Translations under genes and position numbers: made by a program
Notes under the pieces: model-generated
Database searches by the model: none
The model's input: only the letters and a program-made list of their open reading frames with translations
What the model was told of the DNA's origin: nothing
In this document: piece by piece, positions 15,403-21,307 of the stretch
Layout: each line of letters opens with the position of its first letter
Position numbering within the stretch: the first letter of the stretch is position 1
NCBI GenBank assembly: GCA_021204865.1
Contig: JAJPYQ010000027.1
Coordinates: forward strand, 8,048-53,424
Length of the DNA: 45,377 nucleotides
Origin: Prevotellaceae bacterium
Lineage (GTDB): Bacteria; Bacteroidota; Bacteroidia; Bacteroidales; Bacteroidaceae
Direction: 5' to 3'

Positions 15403-16023
15403 TCAGCGGATGAAGCTGGTGGAGATCTTCGGCTCTGGCTGCGGGGTGGGCAGGTTGGCCGCCTTGATGCAGGAGAGCAGCCAAGCCATGTTCCTGCCCA
15501 GAGTGCGCATCACCTGCAAGCCCTCCTCGTCTCCCGTTGCCTCGCCTGGCGCAGCCCCGTGCACGCTGTTCCAGTACTGCGAGGAGACGACGGGCATGTT
15601 CATGATGGTGAAGTACTTGTTCAGGCGGTCGAACACGGCGCTTGCCCCTCCGCGTCGGCACACTGCCACGCAGGCGGCTGGCTTGTATTGCAGCAGATGC
15701 CCGCAGGAGGAGAACATGCGGTCGAGCAGGGCGCAGAGCGAGCCGTTAGGGCCCGCGAAGTAGGTGGGCGAGCCAATCACGATGCCGTCCGCCTCCTGGA
15801 GCTTCTCCCTTACCTTATTATATAGGTCGTCCTCGAATGCGCAGCGCAGCCGCTCGGGGTCTTTGCACTTGCCGCAAGCTATGCAGCCCTGCACCGCCTT
15901 CGCGCCTATCTGCACCATGTCTGTCTCCACGCCGCAGCCGCTGAGTGCCTTCGCCACTTCCGAGAGGGCTACGTGAGTGTTCCCGCCCTTGCGCGGGCTT
16001 CCGTTGATAAGTAATACCTTCAT
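15403..16023 (-). CDS. Flavodoxin-fold NAD(P)H-dependent FMN reductase-like protein
   Basis: A 206-residue cytoplasmic protein of the NADPH-dependent FMN reductase/iron-sulphur flavoprotein group. KVLLINGSPRKGGNTHVAL is the FMN phosphate-binding loop. GCIACGKC is the cysteine cluster found in iron-sulphur flavoprotein relatives, with another Cys in RLRCAFEDD. IVIGSPTYFAGPNGSLCALLDR is the second FMN-contact segment. The substrate is unknown. It is the last gene of the minus-strand operon, 33 nt after the Lrp-type regulator. Confidence 0.85.
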   Translation of the reverse strand: MKVLLINGSPRKGGNTHVALSEVAKALSGCGVETDMVQIGAKAVQGCIACGKCKDPERLRCAFEDDLYNKVREKLQEADGIVIGSPTYFAGPNGSLCALLDRMFSSCGHLLQYKPAACVAVCRRGGASAVFDRLNKYFTIMNMPVVSSQYWNSVHGAAPGEATGDEEGLQVMRTLGRNMAWLLSCIKAANLPTPQPEPKISTSFIR

Positions 16024-16056
16024 ACCTTATATTATATGTGTTTAAGTGCCACGCTT

Positions 16057-16521
16057 TCAGAGGCAGACCCCGTACTCCATCTTCTCCACGTTCATCACGA
16101 AGGTGCTCTCCACGTGCGCCACGCTGTCTATCGCCCCGAGCACGTTGAAGAGGAACTCCTGGTAAGCCTTCATGTCGTTTGCCCTGACCTTGAGCAGGTA
16201 GTCGAAGTTGCCGCTCACGTTGTAGCACTCCCTCACCTGCGGGATTGCCTTTATGCGCTCGGTGAAGTCGGTGGCTATCGCCTGGTTTATGCGCCTCAGC
16301 TTCACGTTGCAGAACACGACGAAGCCCAGCCCGAGCTTGTCAGCGTCGAGCACGGCCACGTACTTCTTGATGTATCCTGCGCGCTCGAGCCTCCTGAGCC
16401 GCTCGAAGACGGGTGTGGTGGAGAGGTGGACTGCCGCCGCTATCTCCTTGATGGTGAGGCGGGCGTTCTGCTCGAGCGCGCTCAGTATGCCGAGGTCGGT
16501 CTTGTCGGGGAACTCGCTCAT
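16057..16521 (-). CDS. Lrp/AsnC-family transcriptional regulator
   Basis: A 154-residue DNA-binding regulator. The N-terminal winged helix-turn-helix (about 5-60) reads LGILSALEQNARLTIKEIAAAVHLSTTPVFERLRRLERAGYIKKY. The C-terminal RAM/AsnC ligand domain (about 65-150) reads GFVVFCNVKL...VRECYNVSGNFDYLLKVRANDMKAYQEF. Such proteins respond to amino acids and form octamers. The start at 16521 overlaps the GH97 stop by 4 nt, so the regulator is translationally coupled to a glycosidase. Its targets are unknown. Confidence 0.93.
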   Translation of the reverse strand: MSEFPDKTDLGILSALEQNARLTIKEIAAAVHLSTTPVFERLRRLERAGYIKKYVAVLDADKLGLGFVVFCNVKLRRINQAIATDFTERIKAIPQVRECYNVSGNFDYLLKVRANDMKAYQEFLFNVLGAIDSVAHVESTFVMNVEKMEYGVCL

Positions 16522-18593
16522 TTCCTTTGCTTCTTTAGTATCATAGCGAAGCCCCCGCCCGAAGCCATCTTTATGTTCAGTGTAACGCCCTTGCTTACCG
16601 TCTTCTTCTCCCTGAGGTAGTCGGTTGCCACCTTGTCGGCGTTCGCCCCGTCGGTGAGGATGTCCGCCTCGTACCATCCCTCTTCTATGAAGCTGAGGGT
16701 GAGGCTGAGGCTTCGCTCCTCCCAGTTGGTCTGCCCTGCCACGTACCATGTGTCGCCTTTCCTTCGCGCGGTGATGATGTACTCTCCAAGCTTCGCCTGC
16801 GGGATGATGGTCTCGTCTGAGGTTGTGGGGATTGAGGCTATGAAGGAGGTGTAGTCCTCGTCCTGCTCGTAAGCGGAGGGGCTGTCGGCGAGCATCGTGA
16901 AGGGGCTGTCGTGGATGATGTACATCGCAGCCTGGTGGCAGCGGGTGCCCATGGTCATCGGGTTGCGGTAGATTGGCTGGAAGTCCGCCTTCGTGGCGTT
17001 GCGCATGCCGCCTGGGGTGAAGTCGACGAAGCCGCACTGCATGCGGATGAAGGGGAAGGTGACGTCGTATTTGGGCATGTCTTGAGCGTCGTGCTCCGTC
17101 CACTTGGCTTCCTCCATCCCGAAGACGCTCTCGAAGTTGACGATGTTGGGGAAGGTGCGGTTGATGCCCGTCGGCTTGTAGATGCCGTGATAGTCGAGTA
17201 TGAGGTGATACTCGGCGCACTTCTCCGCTATGCGGTAAGCCATCTCCACGGCAGTCTGGTCGTCACGGTCGAGGAAGTCCACCTTGAAGCCACTGATGCC
17301 CATCTTCGAGTACGTCTTGCAAGCGTCCTCAAGCTGGTCGTCAAGCACGTTGAACACGGTCCACAGCACTATGCCCACGCCCTTCTGCTTGGCGTAGTCC
17401 GCCAGCTGGTAGAGGTTGATGTCCTTCACCGTTGTCAGCATGTCCCCGCTCTTGGGGTCGTACCATCCCTCGTCGAGGATTATGTACTCCAGGCCGTGCT
17501 TCGAGGCGAAGTCTATGTAATACTTATAGGTCTCGGTGTTGATGCCCGCCTTGAAGGGGACGTGCTCGAGGCCCCAGTCGTTCCACCAGTCCCACGCCAC
17601 CTTGCCTGGCTCTATCCACGATGTGTCGCCGATGCGGTTGGGGCTTGCGAGCAGGTAGACGAGGTTGCAGAGGGGCATCTCCTTGTCCTCGTGGCTGACT
17701 GCGATGATGCGCCAAGGCAGTGTCCTCTCTCCCTTGCACTTGGCGATGTAGTCGAAGGTGTCCGTAACATAAAGTTGCTTGCGCCAAGCGGAGTAGTCCG
17801 TCTCTTTCGGGTAATGTGCGAACAAGCCCCGCAGCGATGTTCCCTCGGCTGTCACGAACATTCCGGGATATGCCTCAAGGTCGCTCTCCATAAGGGTCAG
17901 TTTACAGTCTCCGCAATCTACCGTGACAGGCAGGAATGCGGGCAGGCTCTTCGACTGGCTCAGCGGTGTCACGCTGTAAGTGTTCTGGAACGCCATCCTG
18001 AAGGGTTGCTCCTCGTTGGTGGAGTAGGGGAGGTAGGCGGTGAAGTCGTCGGCGAAGTTGAACTCGGCAATCTCGTCGCGGACGATGTAGTCCCGCTCAC
18101 GCTCGGAAAGGAACCTGTAGGCGAAGCCCTCGTCGTAGGCTCTCATCTCTATACGCAGGCTGTCGCTGAGCTGTATATTTAAGGTGTTGCAGTCAGCCTC
18201 TATGCGCTTCTGCCTGTAGAGGAAGCCAGTGGCGGTGTCGGTGCTCTTGCCTTTCTCGGCGGAAATAATCTTGGCCTGCCGCTCCTCTCCCTCTGTCGCC
18301 AGGCCCATTTTGCAGCCGTCCATCAGGAGCTTGCCGTCCACGCTGAGGCTGTAGGTCAGGCTGTCGTCCACGTCAACTCGCAGCCTGCCGTCGGGCGAGG
18401 TGAGCGTGTATGTCTTTGCCGATGCCCGACGGGTCGTTGAGGCTCGGCCGCGGCTGTCGACAGCCCTCGACCGCACGGGTCGTTGAGGCTCGGCCGCTGC
18501 GCTCGATGTGCCGCAAGACGTGGGCGTGTATGTCTTTGCCGATGCCGCGGCGGCGATGAGAGAGAGCGCGGCGAGGATAAGTGTCCGTTTCAT
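16518..18593 (-). CDS. GH97 alpha-glycosidase with a 40-residue insertion
   Basis: A 691-residue exported glycosidase. The signal peptide is MKRTLILAALSLIAAAASA. The GH97 N-terminal beta-domain follows from about residue 60, then the (beta/alpha)8 barrel (WEPGKVAWDWWNDWGLEHVPF-like segment, IILDEGWYDP, GFKVDFLDRDDQTAVE, ILDYHGIYKPTG) and a C-terminal beta domain. GH97 includes SusB-type alpha-glucosidases and retaining alpha-galactosidases. The Asp in FKVDF could be the retaining nucleophile, but I cannot settle the mechanism. Residues 17-23 (ASAKTYT) recur at 57-63, because a 120-bp piece lies inserted just after the signal peptide. It starts 2 bp after the DUF6055-like stop. Confidence 0.92.
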   Translation of the reverse strand: MKRTLILAALSLIAAAASAKTYTPTSCGTSSAAAEPQRPVRSRAVDSRGRASTTRRASAKTYTLTSPDGRLRVDVDDSLTYSLSVDGKLLMDGCKMGLATEGEERQAKIISAEKGKSTDTATGFLYRQKRIEADCNTLNIQLSDSLRIEMRAYDEGFAYRFLSERERDYIVRDEIAEFNFADDFTAYLPYSTNEEQPFRMAFQNTYSVTPLSQSKSLPAFLPVTVDCGDCKLTLMESDLEAYPGMFVTAEGTSLRGLFAHYPKETDYSAWRKQLYVTDTFDYIAKCKGERTLPWRIIAVSHEDKEMPLCNLVYLLASPNRIGDTSWIEPGKVAWDWWNDWGLEHVPFKAGINTETYKYYIDFASKHGLEYIILDEGWYDPKSGDMLTTVKDINLYQLADYAKQKGVGIVLWTVFNVLDDQLEDACKTYSKMGISGFKVDFLDRDDQTAVEMAYRIAEKCAEYHLILDYHGIYKPTGINRTFPNIVNFESVFGMEEAKWTEHDAQDMPKYDVTFPFIRMQCGFVDFTPGGMRNATKADFQPIYRNPMTMGTRCHQAAMYIIHDSPFTMLADSPSAYEQDEDYTSFIASIPTTSDETIIPQAKLGEYIITARRKGDTWYVAGQTNWEERSLSLTLSFIEEGWYEADILTDGANADKVATDYLREKKTVSKGVTLNIKMASGGGFAMILKKQRK
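18404..18546. repeat. 120-bp in-frame insertion with 23-bp flanking and internal repeats
   Basis: A 23-bp sequence (GCGTGTATGTCTTTGCCGAT plus GCC) occurs at 18404-18426 and again, exactly, at 18524-18546, 120 bp apart. Between them, a second 23-bp unit (ACGGGTCGTTGAGGCTCGGC plus CGC) occurs exactly at 18429-18451 and 18475-18497, 46 bp apart, so the region is built on a 23-bp register. The length is divisible by three and keeps the GH97 gene open. Confidence 0.93.
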
Positions 18594-18594
18594 G

Positions 18595-19833
18595 TCAATA
18601 AGTAAGCTTATATCTGTAGTCTTCTTGTGCTTGCGGCTCGTGTCTGCCGAAGGGTTCCCGGGGGAGCGGCTTGTATTCCGTCCGAGGGCAGGCCACCACC
18701 ACGAGGTACATCCTCTCGCCTGCCTTGCGCCTTATCTTGAGCCGTGCCTTGTCGGCTGAGTTTATGCCGAGGTAGCGGGCGTTGCCCTCCTTGTCCAGTG
18801 CCACAAGCTGGTAGCGGAACGAGGCGTCGGGGTCTTCCGTGAGGCTCTCGAACGTGACTTGCCTGCCGTCGTCAGGCAGCTCTACCACGTTGAAGCCCCA
18901 CGTCCCCATCGGCTCTGCCCCTACGAGCTCGCCCGCCATCCTGCGGTGGCTCTCCTTGACGCGGGGGAAGTCGAAGCTGACGAGGCGGCTGTAGCAGTCC
19001 GCCATCTCGTCGTTCATCTGGCTGAGAGAGAGGTCGTGTACTCTCATGTACGTCTGCGCCGGGTCTTCCCCCCGCCTGCCCTGGCGGAAGAGGTTGGCTA
19101 TCTCCTTCCTGCCGTGCCTCATGCTCCAGTACTCAAGCACGTAGGGCGAGCGGTAGATGTTCTCCATGTCAAGGAATCTCTTGCTGAACGTGCTGCGGAA
19201 AGCCTGCCAGTGGTAGTTCTCCTCCCGTGTCCAGTCGGGGTTCACCTGCCAGAGCATCCACTGCGATGCCATCTCGAATATCCCCCCGCCTCCCCAGCAC
19301 TCGCCCGCATGGTCGCTCTCTATCTGCGACTGGAAGCTGTGCCCAAGCTCGTGCGCGAGGCAGTTGAGCCTCTCGTCCTGAAGGCGGTTCGGCGCTACCC
19401 ACAACGCCCCTATCTGGCCGTCGTAGTCGCCCCCGTAAGCCGTCCCCTCCAGCGAGTACTGAAGCATAACCATCATGCGGTAACGCTCCGCCTTGGAGCC
19501 TGGCAGGATGAACTCGAGGGAGTCGCGGTAGAAGTCGTAGAACGACTGAAGCCTCGTGAGCAGGTTGTCGAGGTCAACGGTCATCGGCTGCCCCTCGAGC
19601 GGTGGCGCCTGGGAGAGGTCGTCGCCAAAGCCACGCTCCCAGAAGACCACGATGTCGTCCGTCGTGGCCATTCGGCAGTAGCTCCACTGCGAGTTGGGGT
19701 CGGTGAAGTCGTTCCCCTGAAGCTTCTCGGGCTTGTAAACGAGCTTCCCCTCGGGAGCTTCGCACACAGCCTGCCCCAATGCGGAGCCAACAGTAGCAAG
19801 GCAAAGCAGCAAGGCGCAGGTTATGTTCTTCAT
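18595..19833 (-). CDS. DUF6055-like secreted zincin-type protein
   Basis: A 412-residue exported protein with a signal peptide at about 1-20 (ending GSALGQ). The central domain contains ERLNCLAHELGHSFQSQI, an HExxH zinc-site motif (His161, Glu162, His165), then GGGIFEMASQWMLWQ, where a further acidic ligand could lie. The C-terminal half is beta-rich. I place it in the DUF6055 family with moderate certainty; peptidase activity is inferred from the motif only. It is the first gene of the operon DUF6055-GH97-Lrp-flavoprotein and is divergent from the GH16 gene. Confidence 0.78.
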   Translation of the reverse strand: MKNITCALLLCLATVGSALGQAVCEAPEGKLVYKPEKLQGNDFTDPNSQWSYCRMATTDDIVVFWERGFGDDLSQAPPLEGQPMTVDLDNLLTRLQSFYDFYRDSLEFILPGSKAERYRMMVMLQYSLEGTAYGGDYDGQIGALWVAPNRLQDERLNCLAHELGHSFQSQIESDHAGECWGGGGIFEMASQWMLWQVNPDWTREENYHWQAFRSTFSKRFLDMENIYRSPYVLEYWSMRHGRKEIANLFRQGRRGEDPAQTYMRVHDLSLSQMNDEMADCYSRLVSFDFPRVKESHRRMAGELVGAEPMGTWGFNVVELPDDGRQVTFESLTEDPDASFRYQLVALDKEGNARYLGINSADKARLKIRRKAGERMYLVVVACPRTEYKPLPREPFGRHEPQAQEDYRYKLTY

Positions 19834-19853
19834 TCCTTATAAATTACAGCCCG

Positions 19854-19885
19854 CGAAGTTAGGCAAACTTTTCCCATGCCGCAAG
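19854..19885 (-). promoter_or_regulatory. Promoter of the DUF6055-GH97-Lrp operon
   Basis: On the minus strand, CTTG (complement of 19882-19885), 20 bp, then TAACTTCG (complement of 19854-19861), 20 nt before the ATG. The -7 box ends in TTCG. Confidence 0.6.
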
Positions 19886-19908
19886 CTTAAAAGCAGGAGG
19901 ATTAACAC

Positions 19909-19916
19909 TATCTTCG
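19909..19916 (+). promoter_or_regulatory. Probable -7 box of the GH16 gene
   Basis: TATCTTCG, 24 nt before the ATG at 19941. It is the same TTCG variant as in the divergent promoter; no clear -33. Confidence 0.5.
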
Positions 19917-19940
19917 CGCCAGACTGTAACCTTTAAAGCT

Positions 19941-20843
19941 ATGAGTACACTTATAAGACTGACACTGCTCTCCATGCTTCTCGCTACCGCCATCGGGGCT
20001 GAGGCCAAGGATAATGCGAGGAAGCCGCGGAAGACCGTTGACCAGTACGAGGGATACCGCCTGGTGTGGCACGACGAGTTCGACAAGAAGGGCACACCCT
20101 CCTCCTGCTGGGACTATGAGCAGGGCTTCGTGCGCAACAAGGAGGCGCAGTGGTACCAGCCCGACAACGCCCGCGTGAAGGGAGGAGCGCTTGTCATCGA
20201 GGGCAGGCGCGAGACGGTACAGAACACCCGCTACGACTCCCTCTCCAACGACTGGAGGCGCAACCGCCCAGAGGCACATTACACCTCCTCTTGCCTCACC
20301 ACGAGGAAGAGCTTCACCTTCCGCTACGGGCGTGTGGAGGTGAGGGCGAAGATACCCGCCGTCGTGGGAGCCTGGCCAGCCATTTGGCTGCTCGGCAACA
20401 TGTACCCCTGGCCCGAGAACGGAGAGATTGACATCATGGAGTACTACATCCGAGACGGCGAGCCATCAATCCTCGCCAACGCCTGCTGGGCTGCCGAGAA
20501 ACCCACAGAGGCAGCGTGGAACACGGGAAGGACACCGTACACCCACTTCACTGACCTCGACCCCGAGTGGGCTGAGAAATACCACCTCTGGCGAATGGAC
20601 TGGGACGAGAGCTTCATCAGGATATACCTCGACGGGGAACTTCTAAACGAGATAGACCTCTCGCTCACCCGAAACAAAGGGGGCAGGCACACGGGCTTCA
20701 ACCCCTTCAGCAACCAGCTCGAGGGCTTCGGCTGCTACCTGCTGCTCAACCTCGCCATGGGAAGCAGCGGCGGGGACGTGGACGACAGCCTGCTGCCCCT
20801 CAGCTACTGCGTCGACTACGTGCGGGTCTACCAGAAGGACTGA
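19941..20843 (+). CDS. GH16 beta-glucanase-like hydrolase
   Basis: A 300-residue exported endo-acting glycosidase with a signal peptide at about 1-22. The active site ENGEIDIMEYY has the nucleophile Glu162, Asp164 and the acid/base Glu167, the EIDxxE form with the extra residue typical of laminarinase-type GH16. YGRVEVRAKIPAVVGAWPAIWLLG and LYLDGEL-like IRIYLDGELLNEID are further family segments. Beta-1,3 or mixed-linkage glucans are probable substrates. It is a single gene between the DUF6055-GH97 operon and the SusCD operon, and could supply oligosaccharides to that uptake system; that link is inference. Confidence 0.92.
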   Translation: MSTLIRLTLLSMLLATAIGAEAKDNARKPRKTVDQYEGYRLVWHDEFDKKGTPSSCWDYEQGFVRNKEAQWYQPDNARVKGGALVIEGRRETVQNTRYDSLSNDWRRNRPEAHYTSSCLTTRKSFTFRYGRVEVRAKIPAVVGAWPAIWLLGNMYPWPENGEIDIMEYYIRDGEPSILANACWAAEKPTEAAWNTGRTPYTHFTDLDPEWAEKYHLWRMDWDESFIRIYLDGELLNEIDLSLTRNKGGRHTGFNPFSNQLEGFGCYLLLNLAMGSSGGDVDDSLLPLSYCVDYVRVYQKD

Positions 20844-20902
20844 TTCCCTTAAGTCCCCCTCTCTCTCGCTTGTCAACTATCAGGGCAACGGTCACCACCC
20901 CC

Positions 20903-20953
20903 AAACACATACCTACCAACCCCTATATATAAGGGGTTGGTAGGTATATGTTT
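20903..20953. repeat. Dispersed palindrome, copy 2
   Basis: ATACCTACCAACCCCT, TATATA and AGGGGTTGGTAGGTAT form a near-perfect hairpin, with further pairing of CACCCC before and GGGGTG after (about 20893-20962). It starts 60 bp after the GH16 stop and is a likely transcription end. Confidence 0.85.
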
Positions 20954-21048
20954 GAGGGGTGTCTGTACCCGTATTGCCAAGATTATTTGTATGACATTAT
21001 AGATAAAGAGAGTAGTATCAGTAGGCGTGTTTAGGGGCGAGTATATGT

Positions 21049-21097
21049 AAACACCTACCTACCTTTATATATACACGGGGGTGAGGTAGGTGGTGTT
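21049..21097. repeat. Dispersed palindrome, copy 3
   Basis: AAACACCTACCTACCT, a TATATATA core, then GGGGGTGAGGTAGGTGGTG. It is in the opposite orientation to copy 1. It lies between GH16 and the SusCD operon promoter. With copy 2 and the promoter it is all I see in 20844-21307. Confidence 0.85.
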
Positions 21098-21211
21098 CAG
21101 AGGTGGGGAGAGGTAAGTCGTCGCATTGAAAGAAAAGGCCGTCAGAGAGGCGCGAACACAAAATTTTCTAAAAAATAAGCGAAGAAAGAGTGTATCAATC
21201 ACAAATTTAGT

Positions 21212-21219
21212 TAATTTTG
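21212..21219 (+). promoter_or_regulatory. -7 box of the SusCD/FAS1 operon
   Basis: TAATTTTG at 21212-21219 fits the consensus, but no TTTG lies 19-21 bp upstream, so an activator may be needed. The leader to the ATG at 21308 is about 85 nt, longer than elsewhere in the window. Confidence 0.55.
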
Positions 21220-21226
21220 CCCCGCG

Positions 21227-21245
21227 AAGGGTGCAATGTGCCCTT
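21227..21245 (+). promoter_or_regulatory. Stem-loop at the 5' end of the SusCD mRNA
   Basis: AAGGG and GCA pair with TGC and CCCTT around an ATG loop (21227-21245), with one bulged T. It begins about 8 nt after the -7 box, so it would sit at the very 5' end of the transcript. Confidence 0.4.
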
Positions 21246-21307
21246 GGAGGCGGCTTTGTGAAGATGCATGGAAGACAAATAACTCATAAATAACCTATAT
21301 AGATGAT

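Noticed and set aside
16522-17220. A fusion of the Lrp regulator with an upstream His/Arg-rich segment
   Set aside because: The upstream part is a shadow of GH97; the regulator begins normally at 16521.
21264-21293. A 10-codon upstream ORF in the SusCD leader (MHGRQITHK)
   Set aside because: It has no regulatory codon bias, no ribosome-binding site and no terminator behind it; too short to support.
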